Source: Auanema rhodensis
Lineage: Eukaryota; Nematoda; Chromadorea; Rhabditida; Rhabditidae
Length of the DNA stretch: 64,000 bases
Assembly: GCA_964057225.1 (NCBI GenBank)
Contig: OZ059899.1
Span: forward strand, 6,386,001-6,450,000
Reading direction: 5' to 3'
The notes under the pieces are model-generated. The model was not told the origin of the DNA, did no database searches, and saw nothing but the letters and a program-made list of their open reading frames with translations. The first letter of the stretch is position 1. Every line of letters begins with the position of its first letter. Shown here piece after piece: positions 41,250-53,731 of this stretch. The position numbers were made by a program, and so were the translations under genes.

Positions 41250-41660
41250 TTCCTTTTGAACCTCATTTCTAACGAACTCGCAATTTCCGTGTGAGATTTA
41301 CTAAGATCAGCCTTAAACAGCTGATCGCCCCGGTCTCTGTTTTGGCTCCTCCTCCGCACCATTTTCCGCGCCCTAAGACAAACGCGCCGCGTGCATTTAT
41401 CGTCAACAGCGTATTTCATGAGCACAAAATATGAACCTGCCGTTAGGTAGTGTTCGCCGCCCGGATATAAGTGCATATATCCCCTTCGGCGCTCGCGTAC
41501 GAACAGCTGGTACGCCTTATACTCATACTGGGAACGTCAGATATCGGGGACTCGTATTGATTGCGTGGGTCTAGTTGGGCTAGTACGCAAGGCGCGAGGT
41601 GATCAGCTGACCGACTATTGCGCTCCCCTCAACCCGGTTTACACTTAGAGTTTTGATTAA
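41250..41660. promoter_or_regulatory. GC/CpG-rich promoter island upstream of the RING ligase gene
   Basis: About 400 bp stand out as much GC-richer than the flanks, with many CpGs (CCGCGCCC, GCGCCGCG, GCGCTCGCGTACG). CAGCTGATCGC at 41318-41328 is mirrored by TGATCAGCTGA around 41600-41611, an inverted pair roughly 280 bp apart. A palindrome GGATATA-N6-TATATCC lies near 41461-41480. It ends about 200 bp before the leader of the ligase gene, so a promoter role is likely. An 86-codon minus-strand frame (41476-41216) crosses it; I regard that as probably fortuitous. Confidence 0.5.
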
Positions 41661-41849
41661 ATTTCTCGTTTTGCGTTTTATTTTTCTTTCATCAGCTCAT
41701 TTTCTGAGTACAAACTTCGTTTACTTGGCTATATTCGATTAGACTTTCTGTTTTGTTTTTGGCATTGACTACGACCGCGTCGCTTGCCTGTCTGTCTCTT
41801 ATTAGCAGCTCTTGTTTTTTCTATGGAATGGCTTACCTATTTTTAATTT

Positions 41850-41944
41850 CCATGTTTTAGACGTTACGTCTCCATGCTTTGAAGTTTACGTATTTCTTAT
41901 ATTTGGCCAAAATTCCGCGACTAATCACTGTCGTCATTGTGACG
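41850..41944 (+). promoter_or_regulatory. Candidate trans-splice acceptor and 5' leader with two-codon uORF of the RING ligase gene
   Basis: TTTTAG at 41855-41860 would leave an 84-nt leader before the CDS. The first ATG in that leader (41874) is ATG CTT TGA, a two-codon uORF encoding Met-Leu. This arrangement resembles the FNDC3 leader. The acceptor assignment is inferred from sequence alone. Confidence 0.45.
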
Positions 41945-44151
41945 ATGCTCTTCTTTACATCCGTTATCTTGTTCATGACAACGATTGCACAAGAAGTAAT
42001 TTCTCAATACAGCGTTGAAGTTGTAAGTGAAAAGTTTATGTTCAGCTGAAACAGGACTGTTTAGGTTCACGAGTCTTCAGGAGTACGCAGACCTGTTTTG
42101 CGCTGTGAAGCAACAGGAGCTTCTTTCGGTACTGATGTAGCCACATTTTCTTTCGGAAAGCATTCTGCTGGATGTGCAGTTTTTACGAATCCAGAGCATG
42201 CATGTTCCGAAGTGGAAGTGAGACATTTTCTTATTTTTCTGATGACTATAACTTTATTTTATAGTTTACTCCGTATTCAAATTCTACTGTATGTGATAAC
42301 TACTTTGCTATTGTTCCTAGAGGAAAATGTAACTTTTCCGAAAAAGTGAGTGTTCAATCAGATTGAAATTAATTTAATTCCCGATATTAAAGGCTTACTA
42401 TGCTCAAAGTTCTACTCCAATCAACGTAGCTGCTCTGATTATCTTTAACGAAGCTGGAAAAGCTCCAGTTGATATGAATGGTGGAAAATTTGCAGACAAA
42501 GTGAAACTAAAGTTTAATTTTCTTATTATAATTTATTAAAATTCAGGTTCACATTCCGCTTGTTATGGTTAGTTATTCATGTATGGAAACCATGATGAAT
42601 AGCTACCCACCAAGTAAAGGGTTAGTGAAATCAAATACATATCATCATTTAAATAATTATTTCAGTTATCTAGTTCAAATCAAGATTTCGCCTGGATATT
42701 ATGATCTTTTCCGCTACCTTATTCCATTTGTTGTTGTTGTCGGTTTTTGTTTCTTCATTTTGTTAACTAGTTTGGTGAGTTCGAAGGTTACGACTTTATA
42801 CATAAGCAATATGCTTTATAGGCTGTTCGGTTGTGTCGTGAACGTCGTCGTATATCTCGTAAACGTCTCTCAAAGAGAAATCTGAAAAAGATTCCAACTA
42901 AAAAATATAGAAAAGGTAAGCTTTAGTTCAAGTAAAATAATTATAATAGTTCCATTTAGATGACGAACCCGACACATGTGCCATTTGTTTAGATGAATTT
43001 ATTGACGGAGAGCGTCTTAGAGTATTACCTTGTCGTCATAGTGAGTTTTTCTTTAATATTTTGCACAAATCATGCTATCCTATTTTATTAAACTATATAA
43101 ACAACTTGTAATTATGTTCACGTGGTATTTACGTGTTTTTTTTATCATTTTTATACTGTGCAAAGTAAAAGAGTGGTTGAAATTTATCTTTTCATTAATG
43201 TACTTTTCAATCCTGTTTTTCAGCATATCACTGTAAGTGTATTGATCCATGGTTAACACAAAATCGCAAGGTTTGTCCAATGTGCAAACGTCGAGTTGGA
43301 GCTAAAAATTCCGATAGCGAATCTAGTGATGATGAAAGAACTCAAGTAGGATCTAGCGACAAATATATAAACAAATCTTCAATTGTTTTTTAGCAACCAT
43401 CCACAGCTACATCTACTACAGAAATTTCATCAACCTCTGAAGCATTGCCATCAGTTGTTTTGGTTGCCGATGAGTCCCGTAAGTCGAATAAAAAAAATGT
43501 CACTTTTTACCAATAAGTTTAGAAACTCCAACCGTTTCAAACGTTCGTGCCGATGTACATCACCATGGCCTGGGTGGCTCCACTGAACAATTGGTTTATG
43601 ATGACTTCCTAGTTCACCCAGAAGCTCAGAGGTACAACTGTTGTTAGAAGTTTAGACTAAACATTTGCTTTTTTTCCAGTGATGACGAAGATGAACCCAC
43701 TTTCTCACAATCGATTAAAAAGAAGTTTCGTGATTTATTCCAGGGTAATACAGGAGCAGAACCAATACCGTCCGAATCGGATGAGGTATGAAATTGGTTT
43801 TATACTTAGTGTTTATGTTTTGTTTTGTTTCAGGAGAGTGGACAAGTAAATCCTGGTTATAATGGAAGCCGATTTAGTTTAAATAATATGCACGAAGATT
43901 CTGATAGCAGAGCTGGTTCATCTGCGAATATGAACGAACAGCAGCAACAGCAGCAGCCGTTGCAACAACAACAACAACAACAACAAGAGCCTTCGAGGTG
44001 AATTCTTATTTTCAATTAAATGAATTAGAAATAATAATTTTTATTGTTGTATTTTGAACTCATGAATCATTTCAGTTCTGCCGCTGCTACTTCAACAGGC
44101 TCTGCTAACAACGAGCAGTTCAATGATCCATTCGAATCGAATCAAAGCTAG
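41945..44151 (+). CDS. PA-TM-RING E3 ubiquitin ligase (RNF13/RNF167/Goliath family)
   Basis: Endosomal/lysosomal membrane ubiquitin ligase by family. Exons: 41945-42022, 42065-42217, 42265-42345, 42393-42500, 42547-42620, 42666-42774, 42822-42915, 42960-43040, 43224-43345, 43394-43478, 43523-43631, 43680-43785, 43834-43997, 44076-44151; all frames join, 479 aa. A signal peptide at 1-16 ([16 protein letters not shown]) precedes a lumenal PA domain (about 27-165) with the hallmark [11 protein letters not shown] at 91-101. The membrane span lies at about 182-203, followed by a very basic segment ([14 protein letters not shown]). RING-H2 ligands are all present: C239, C242, C257, H259, H262, C265, C277, C280. 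The tail is acidic and Ser-rich with two Gln runs (about 436-441 and 444-451) and ends with a DPF tripeptide (NDPFES), a motif known to bind AP-2 in other proteins. The order matches RNF13 throughout; C. elegans C18B12.4 is, from memory, the likely relative. The start is the first Met giving a signal peptide; the in-frame TAG upstream lies in the acceptor at 41858-41860. Confidence 0.95.
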
Positions 44152-44732
44152 TTATTATACAATATATCACGGGGGATTTAATTTTTCCGATGAAATTCAA
44201 TTCTAGTGCCTCAATTCGGTTGGTGCTCCTAGTCAATCGTTCTTGTACAGTTTTGCGATTATTTTACAATCAGTTATTGTGGGTTGATGTTTTATAGCGG
44301 GCTTTGTTCAAATCTAGTTCCATCATCCTCATATTTCTAGTGCACGAATTGCTAGTTTATTCATCGTAATGACCTAGTCTATTTTTTCATCTCAACCTAT
44401 TCCGTTATCAGCTCTGGGTTTTCTTTTTTTCAAACGCTCTACTATTACTACCTTTATCTGACACTGGCCATTCTGCTTTTATCTATTCCGTACACTCAGC
44501 ATGTTACTGTAAAGATTGTACGTATTTTGTCTATGCTTTCATAATTTTTGCGAACTCCGTTGCTCCAAATTTAATTGTACGCACCGGTGCTTTTAGAAAC
44601 TAACGTTTTCCTAATTTGTTAAGCATAAGTTTTAGGTCTATAAGACTAATTATTTGTGTATTTTAAAGTGATTACGTGTCTTTCACTCGTATAAAGATTT
44701 ATATACATTATATATAAGTTGTTTTGTACATT

Positions 44733-44738
44733 ATTAAA
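44733..44738 (+). terminator. Candidate poly(A) signal ATTAAA of the RING ligase gene
   Basis: ATTAAA lies about 580 bp after the stop codon, where the convergent minus-strand gene begins to show coding-like sequence. It is a common AATAAA variant. No cleavage site can be proven. Confidence 0.3.
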
Positions 44739-44875
44739 GCATTTCAATAAGAAAGACGAAAGGATATGACATGCTCTTCTTGACAAGTAAGATATCCCTG
44801 ATGATCGTCTTGACCAGATTGTTGAGATCTGTAATTGAGCTTTCGTTAACGATGTGACTACAAAGAACAGCTACC

Positions 44876-47800
44876 TCAGGGTTGGCTAGATAAAATGAAT
44901 GTTGCCATGTTTTTGCACATATCAACTGCTTTTTGTCCTGCTAGATGGAAGATCAATTGCTCTGCCAATCTGGTTTCTATGGTGCGGAACCTCCTTGAAT
45001 CCGAAGGCTAAATTGAAAATGAATTAAATAGATCAAAAGTTTTCTATGTAATACACACATTATATGAAGGACTTGGCATTATAAAACATCGTTGCAAAGT
45101 ATTCATCTTGATTATTATGATGCCCTGAAACAAACCAGATAGGAGAAAGTATTAAAGTTAAAACGAGTTAAATTTTTTTACTTTACAACCTCGTTTTACC
45201 ACTATTCTACTAAAAAACAAAAACTGGTTGACCGTTCTGATTATCATAAATTCAAAATCATTTAAAAATAAAAGACAAGTATGGACGAACCTTTTCGGGT
45301 ATAGCCATACGTTCAGAAGCAATTGCGGGAACCTACAACAAGTTGTTATTTAGTTTTTGACCACAAAATACTTCATGTTTGATTTTTGTTTATAAGCTTT
45401 TAAAAAAAAGAAAAATAAGCAGAATGATGGAGGGGTAAGATGAAAAAAAAAATATATATATATTCAGATGTAGTTTATTCATATAATATATAGTTTTGTT
45501 TAACAAAATTGAAAGTTCAGACAACGTTATAGTCAGCTGTGTATTGTCATTCAATATTATTTGTCTATTTTTGATTTTTATATTGTGTCTTTCTTTTCTG
45601 TTTTTTAATCACTTCATATATAAAAAAGAAATATTGTTATCATATTATGTCTCTATCAGCTATTTTAGGTACTATGTTAAACTGGGTATTGACTATTTCA
45701 GCTAAAATACAATTTTCGTGAATGTTGATATGTTCCTGGTCAAAGCTCAACACTTCTCGATGTCAAAGATGAAGAAGAATAAAAAAAAGAAAGATGATTC
45801 AGAAAATTGCAAAAGGTCATCTGACAAATGATGTTTGATTATCAACCCGAAAACTGTACAAATGATGAGATATTCTGCTGAGAACGGAAGAAACAATAGT
45901 GAATACATTGTCAACTCATTGATACCAGGACGAATGACGAGTATTCATCAATCTTGTGTCAAGCATTCTCATCTGGATCTCAACTTCTACCAGTATTAAT
46001 GAAAAATCTAAATTGCATAGTGGAGTAGATGTTCCTGATTTTGTAGTTTACAGTCTGTAGGATACAGAAGCTGTTAACACAGTTGAGGTCAATCAAAACT
46101 GCGAAGGGAAACAATTGATATTGGTCATTGACGCATGATCGGATGATAGTTGAATAGTAGAATTAAAAAAAAAGATGTTCGTGTAAATAGAAATGATAGT
46201 AATTTATCTTTAGACTGATAAATGAACATTAGACCTGGATTTTTAATAATGATAAGAGATACTATTCAACGAATTGCTCAAGAATATTTCCAAATTTGTG
46301 TTTTACGCTAGTTAAATGAATTGAAAACGGAAGTGAAAGTGTAGACTACATTAGCTTTCCTGTTGATTCAATAAAATACATCAGGCTAGATACTTTGTTA
46401 ATGGTCATCATTTTTAAGAAAAATCACCAAAATCATAAAAATATTAAGAATTAACTAATTATATAATTTATGATAGTTAATGCTATAATATATATAACTA
46501 TTCCTTATAAAAATTTTATGTTTACTCAAAATAAGAAGATTGTTTATATAGTTGATAAGAAACTAAAATGTATTTAAATAAAATACATATGTATATATAT
46601 ATTAACTTAATTATATCAAGAACAAATTATAGATATTCAGAAATTTGTGTTGAAATAACAACAAAAAACATATCTAAAAGACAGACAAATATATTCTTTT
46701 CATAAAAAAATATTAGAATATTAATTTCGTTTTTTTTCTCACGTAAAAAATATTCACGTATCATTTTATTGTTTTTGGTATTGTAGACGCTACCTACAGG
46801 TTGTATATAACATTCTATACAAACGTTAAAGCTGAGAAAAATGTAGTTTGATTATATAATAAAATTTTAAATTATTCAGTTTTCAATACATAATCTAAGT
46901 AGAAATTATTTCTTTTTCTCATTTTTAACGAACCTTATTAGCAAATTCCATTGGCTTCCAGTCATGTGCACATGTAACTCCAGTATACATATAGTTTGCA
47001 ACAAGAAAAGTTAAAACAGCCGAAATACATGTTATACATATAGCTACTATCGTGAAACAACAGTAGCTTGTATCTGATTTCTAAAAGAAAAAGAAAATTA
47101 CAAGACAAATAATCAATATTTTGATTTTTTTAAGGGAAAATTGTAAATGAAGCTAATGTTTTGCTTTTTTTAAACAATTGCCTTATTCAAATAAATGAAG
47201 CGCAAAAGAAAAAATTAAAAGAAAGTCGAAATAAAGAAGTTGAGGGAGAATAAGGTCAATAAAAATATTCAAAAAATTAATTTTTTTGTTTTTGTAAAAA
47301 AATTATGTTCTCAATATTTAAAATAATCCTTTTTATTGATTTTTTAATTCAAATTAAGAATTAACTATAAAATTAATGTGACATAATATACAATGAATTT
47401 TAATCTAAACAAGTACAACTGATGAAAAATAAAATAAAATTTCAAGGATGTTTGAATCTGCTTAATGAAGTACATGTAGGAAAATGACAATAAAACATTA
47501 AATTAATTAAAAATACTTATAAAAGAAGAATTAAAACTTTATTATAAATAATGTTAATTAGCTTCTGATTTCAAAAATGTTAAAAATCTCAAATATTTTA
47601 ACCTATATCTGTTTAAAAAGAATTTATCGCAAAAAAGTGATATAGGAAGATGACGTGGGTGAAGAAATGATTCTTTCTCTGATTTCTGATGTTGAATTAC
47701 TTTGGAAGCCGCAAAAAATTGAATTGTTTTCGAAAAATGAAAGGAAAGAAGAGATCGGATATTATTTGGCTAGTTTAGACAATGCTGGACATTGTGGCAT

Positions 47801-48121
47801 TGAACGTGTTGTGTGTTAGAGGAACACAAAGCCAGTATTTGAAGCTTATATATAGAAATATATTTGAGATACTTGATCATATAAATATTTGAGAAAAAAT
47901 ACGAAAAAAGGGGAATGAATGTACGAGAGATAACCCCAAAAAATATAAATAAAGGAACTTTTTAAAAGCGTTGATCTTGAACCTAGACAGGTGATAATAC
48001 GTGAAATATAGAAGAATGACATCCAGTGTACCAGGATGAGAAGGAATATTTTTTAATAATAAGTGAATACTACTTGTTGATATAGGCTCACCTCTTCAAG
48101 ATTAGATGCGTTATCCTTCAT
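44876..48121 (-). CDS. Unrecognised single-pass membrane protein, five exons, convergent with the RING ligase gene
   Basis: Exons in transcription order: 48121-48092, 47080-46934, 45332-45291, 45124-45059, 45007-44876; all GT-AG and in frame, 138 aa. TTTCATTCAG ends 15 nt before the ATG, a good trans-splice site. Exon 1 encodes MKDNASNLEE. Exon 2 (49 codons) holds a clear membrane helix (CFTIVAICITCISAVLTFLV) followed by YMYTGVTCAHDWKPMEFANK, which suggests a type II orientation. Exon 3 encodes VPAIASERMAIPEK. The 3' end is uncertain. If exon 3 instead uses the stronger donor GTATGG (exon 45332-45311), exon 4 reads RHHNNQDEYFATMFYNAKSF and stops at 45060, giving 87 aa. Exon 5 reads RRFRTIETRLAEQLIFHLAG and stops at TGA 44876, but another open frame continues past it (44925-44734). 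No family was recognised. Exons 1-3 are the best supported. Confidence 0.45.
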
Positions 48122-49286
48122 AGTAGTATTAGAGTTCTGAATGAAAGTCGCGATGTGGCTACGAGCAGATGACAAGAAAGGCGATGAATCCCGTTTGTGT
48201 TTCTTCGTCTATTTGACTGGTCGACAGTCTGTAGATTGTCCAACACCTCTTGTCTTCTAGTCTCTCTTTCTATCTCTCTCTCTACTCCCTTTAACAGCAC
48301 CCAGACAGTTGTGAAATTCTCTGTACCGCCCATTGTTATGATCATTTCTGATGTGTTCTTGTGATTATCATGATAAGGTAAAGAATGGAGCGTTGAGGCT
48401 ACATGAGGTGATTTAATAGAAGTTACCGATAATTGGGAATCCGATGTAAAGCGGAGTGGCAAGACTAATTCATGTTATTCAGAAGTCTTTGTTATGAGAG
48501 ATGATATAGAATCAAGATGATGAACATAATTACAAAGATACGTTTATAAAATGTTTCTTCATCTTTTGTTCTTCTTTTTCTCTTTGTCATTTACTCTCAT
48601 TTATGTTAAAAGTCGTATTGCCCTCCCTTTTCTCTCTCTATCTTATCTTAAGAACAAGAAAAGGAGGAATAATGAGAGAAAGTGGCAAAAGAAAGAATAC
48701 AGAATGCCCTTAGCACATTAGAAGCCATTTGTATAGATACTATCCTCTTTCTTATTTGATTGTGTATCTTTATGTTGTAACAATTTCTTCGGTGGCAAGA
48801 AGAAGCGACCATAAACGGGAATGTGACCACGAGGACTAATGATTGTCGGGGGTTAGAAAAGAATGAAACAAAGAATATCATATATTCTCTCTGTTTCTCA
48901 TTTAGTTTTATTCTCTTTGTCACTCTCTTCTATTCGTTTAATCTATAGCTTCATGTTATTCTCTCAAAACGATATGCTTTACTGTCATCAGCATACACGT
49001 TCATCGTTAAACTTGGCTATTGTGGTATTGGACATTGGAAAAACAATTGCTTTTGTTTGGTGAGTAACATTGAAGAATAATTACTCAAACTCCTCTTTAG
49101 ACCATTTTTTTTGAAACAAATTGTTAAATACATGTAATTGACATTGTCAAGATGAATCATAAGTTTTATAAAGTAATCCTTTTGTGTCTTTTATTCGATA
49201 AATATAATCAATATGGTTTTATTTTTTTTCATTGAAATACATAATGTTAGATAAATCCTCATTTACTCAGGAAACTAGTCAAAATT

Positions 49287-49397
49287 CTAAAACGGGAATA
49301 ATATAGAAGAGTCATCAAGAGTTATTTTCTTAGACCAGTATAGGTTCTGATTCAGGTTCTTCTCACTACTTGTCGAGAGGTTTTCAGTAACTTCGAG
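49287..49397 (-). other. Possible minus-strand terminal exon
   Basis: CTGATTTCAG is followed by 36 open codons (LEVTENLSTSSEKNLNQNLY, then WSKKITLDDSS) to TAG at 49289-49287. A possible partner lies about 500-600 bp upstream on the same strand, starting MFPHSSNNTKDDRY before a GTGTAT donor in matching phase. It is weak as a gene model and the product is unrecognised. Confidence 0.2.
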
Positions 49398-51976
49398 CTG
49401 AAATCAGGTTTCAGCTTAATCAAGTTTATTGCATAAACGAAAGTTTCTTTCTCGAAAAAAATAATAATATTCAAAAATATAATTATGAGCTGTCAAGAAA
49501 TTAATTTAAACCGCACAAACAAACATATGTTTATTTCATCGTTTTAGAAATTTAAAAATCGAATGTGCTAGTTGACATAATTATAAACACCTAGAGAAGA
49601 TCGAAATCAATGTTCTTCTATGATTGAAATGTTCTAGTTGGCAGAAAAAAAATTTATAAACACGGTAATCATTAATCATATTGTCAAGTTTAGCATCATA
49701 TGTTTCTAATCAGACGTTGAGAAACACGAGACATTTACTATCTATCTGTATCTCAAGAAATAATCTTAGATTGTAGACTAAATAAAACATTAATGTTTGA
49801 TGATATTTGAACCAGATGACCATACATAGTATCAGCTGATTATCCAAAAAAATTTTTTAAAAAGAATATCATGATCAACTTCAAATATATTCTAACACAT
49901 ACATACACATATCTATCGTCTTTGGTGTTGTTTGACGAATGCGGAAACATTGCGTGATTCTCTATTTTTAATTAAAAAAAGATAAAAATAGATAAAAGAA
50001 AAAAAAAGGAATTTCTATGAAATATCAGTAGTGATAAGATCAATCACTTTCACTAAATGGCCAATGCGGTTAATTCTCATATAGTTTGTCAAGTTTTCAA
50101 TTACATTTAGGCTTCACAAACTCCAAATATTGTATTCAAACGAATTTTAATTCTATTCAATATGCACATTTGATATCAATGTTCTCAGCTTGTAAGGAAC
50201 ATCGGAGAGATTTCTTTAAAAATTCTAAGAATAGAAAAATGAATAGAAACTTTACACTTGTCAACTTAAACCTGGAAGTTTAAAAATGCTGTTTTATATA
50301 AATTCTTGAGTTATCTCATTGTTAATCAACAAAATAATTTTAGAAAGCATTTTTTGTTTATGTTTTTTCTTAAAATTCCAAGAAAAGGAATTCATTGTGT
50401 AGACTAGACATACACACATGCAGTTTTAGTTTGCAATCTTATTCTGTTTTACATTTTTGCATAACCGTAAATCTATATAATTAGTATAGTATATTTGAAA
50501 GAAGATAATAATAATCTATATAATGATAAATAGTCTTTTCTATTCTTTATATAATTTTTTTGTTTATTCAGAGACCAAATAGCATTGTGAAATTGAAATA
50601 AATATATCCAAATGGTACATTATGTGTCATGCTTCTCTTCATTGTATTCACATTTGTAATGGCTCTTTCATATATCCGATCCTCGTTTCATCAGTTTTTT
50701 CAAGCTTTAAAACTTATTTTTCTGCTCAGGAAATATACAATTGTTACCTTATAGCTGCAATAACAAATATTTTGTTCTGTAAAATATTTATTGAATTTAT
50801 TCCAGGTTTATAGTTCCTAACTGATCCTAGCCAATTCATTCATGATCGTACTTGTGCATTTTATATACAAGAAATATATAGCCTTGTATTCAAAGTACAA
50901 TCTTTTGAAAAAAAAAGAAAGAAGGAAACTCTTTATTCTCAAAAGTCTCTTATGTGTCTCACTCCGTCTCTCTCTCTCTCCCCCTCTCTCTCTCTTTAAG
51001 ATATAATTTTTCATAAAAATAAGTTTCCATTTTTTCGTTAAGGAATCCTTATAATATATTTTCGTTCCAGGTGATAAATAGCCTTGTTCTTTCATTGGAA
51101 TATTTCCCATTTTTCATCACTCTCTCTCTCTCTTTAGTGAAATTCATTTTTATATGAAAAAAAATCGATTGTCGTAGAAATCGTGCGAAAAAAACAAAAA
51201 ATATAGGAAATTGCTTGTTGCTCAACATCATCTCATACTGTCAAACAAGAAACTCTTCTCTTTTAATGGCTTTATGTGCTTTTTCTGCTAATTTTATTTG
51301 ATATTTATCTTAAAAGATATTAAAATATTATTTTCATTTAATCATTTCAACACTTTATATGTTTTTAGTTCTTTCCTATTTAGCTTTTGCTGAAATTGCA
51401 CAAGATGAAAATGATAGACTTACTTATATTGAACATGCTCTGTGTGTGTGTGCCTCTCTCTTTCTCTTATCGTATTCAAGTCATTTTTAGTTTTTATTAG
51501 CAATGATATAATCATCTACGGCTTAAATATGGACATTTGAATCATTTTTAGATATAAAATACATAAATGAATGAATTTTGATCCAAAAGGCTTTTTGCAA
51601 TCTCCGTCTATTTGTTCTTATTGATCCAACGTTTTTATTAGTCTTTCATATATATTCAGATTCAGAATATAGTAGCATAGGTAATATCTATTCAAATTTA
51701 TTTAAAAAAAAGAAAAAGACGAGGATTGATGATGAGAGGTGAGAAAATTATAGTCAGAGGATATCAAACGAAATGAATTTGAAGGATGAATTAATGGGAA
51801 TAGCGTTAGCTATTTCGGACTTTGCAGTGAATTTTTTGAATTTTATTTTTTCTAATGAAAATTCATATAAATTAAAATTAAAATACACGAAAAGAAACAA
51901 AATTTATAATTTTTTCTTGCATATAAGGTATTCTTGAGGTTGTTTGTCATTTGCATTAGAACGTTAATGTCACAAC

Positions 51977-51981
<5 letters not shown>

Positions 51982-52015
<34 letters not shown>
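51982..52015. repeat. (AT)n microsatellite
   Basis: About 34 bp of uninterrupted AT. Confidence 0.95.
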
Positions 52016-52018
<3 letters not shown>

Positions 52019-53623
52019 AAATACATATATAAATATAAATATATAAGTATTATCTGTTTTTAATTTTCATCTGTTCAAATAACTATTTAACTTTGATGAA
52101 CACCTCTCTCTCCCCCACTTTTCTCTACTTTCCTCATAAAAAAAATGAGAGGAAAGCATGGAATATTTGCTAAATTCTTCTTATTTAATGAACTTTCGAT
52201 CTATATACTATCTTTATAATCATCTTTCAATTTAAAAAAAAACAAAACAGTCATGGTTTAAACTATTTTCTATTTAATTTTAAAGTAAAAATATGTTTGT
52301 AATCGATAACAATTTTATAAACACATTAGCTAATATACTTCCTTAATCATCTAAAATAATGATTAACAAAATAAAATAAAATGAAATATAGAGATATATT
52401 TATATAAAAATCTGAAAAAAATTTATTTAATAAAGCAACACATCAACACATTTTTATTTTATATTTAAAGATATAATATTCTTTTTGATTGATAATATTA
52501 AAAAAAGTTATGATTATAAATACTTAGTAATATAATCAGAAAGATCATAAGAAATAATTTGAATGACGTTCATATTTTGACAAAATTCTCTTAAAATTGC
52601 TTTAGTTGGCAATGAACTCCGAGTCTTTAAGCCTTATCAATTTTGAGATTTTCTTATCAAGACAGGAAAAGAAAATTCTTTTCTCTCGTTATATCACCTA
52701 GACTACCTCCCAGCTGACATATTTTTCATTTTTTAATTCAAATATGTTATATGGTATTCATCAAAATTAATACAAACATTATTGAATGTTTAACATATTA
52801 TATCATTAATATATAATTTTTCTAAGTTTATTCGAACTCATTATTTTAAGAAAATTATTTCTTCATTCAAATATTTTTTTTTACAAATTCTAATGTTTAT
52901 TTAGATATATATGTTTAATCATTTGATGTCAAAAGCTTATGATTTACAAAAAAAAAGTTTTTATCATTTTGAACAGATTTATAAAATTTATAATAATAAT
53001 AATGAAAATAATATATAAATACATTTCATTCAATTATATATATATATATATACAGCTATTTCTTTAATATTATTATTTTCTTTATATATTATATTAATTA
53101 TATCCTAACTAACTACTATTCTTCATTCTATATATCCAATAACAACACAAAAAATTCCTGTCTTCATGCTTGATGTAGTCATTTTCATATAATAAACAAA
53201 AAAATTGAATCTAATATGTTTGTACTACATGTAACTATACAAGTAAATACTCATTATATTGTATTATTCTTCTTATTTTCTTTAAATATAATACTATTTA
53301 TCATTTTTTTGCATTTTTCTTAATTCATACTGTATATTCAATAACTAATCACTAATCTATAGTTATATTCATCTGTTCATATGAAAATATTAACTTATCT
53401 TTTTGTTGAAAACTGCTATAATAACACTAATTATAAAACTATTTTTTTTACTATTTTTGATAACATTTTCACTCTCTACGAGATCCTGTTAGGATTTCCA
53501 CAGCTTGAACATTTTTATCTCTCTAAATCCCATAATTCGTTTTTCCTGATATTAGCCTCAGATTGTAATCTCATTAAAGATTAGCCTTAATGAAAACAAA
53601 CGATTTTTTGGCCTATATTTCAG

Positions 53624-53731
53624 ATGTATTTTCAACAAGAGATGTATGAGATTCAAATTTTCTCATTTTTTCATGAAACAATATACTGGCAACCGGAAAA
53701 ACAACCGACCTTCATGACAACCCTCATTTGA
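53624..53731 (+). CDS. Possible 35-codon small ORF directly after an acceptor-like site
   Basis: TATATTTCAG is followed immediately by ATG and 35 codons that read MYFQQEMYEIQIFSFFHETI then YWQPEKQPTF, ending in TGA at 53731. This is the layout of a trans-spliced small gene or an internal exon. No family was recognised and chance is possible. Confidence 0.2.
   Translation: MYFQQEMYEIQIFSFFHETIYWQPEKQPTFMTTLI

Noticed and set aside
41216-41476. 86-codon minus-strand frame in the promoter island
   Set aside because: Stops are rare in such GC-rich sequence, the product matches nothing known, and the position fits a promoter better.
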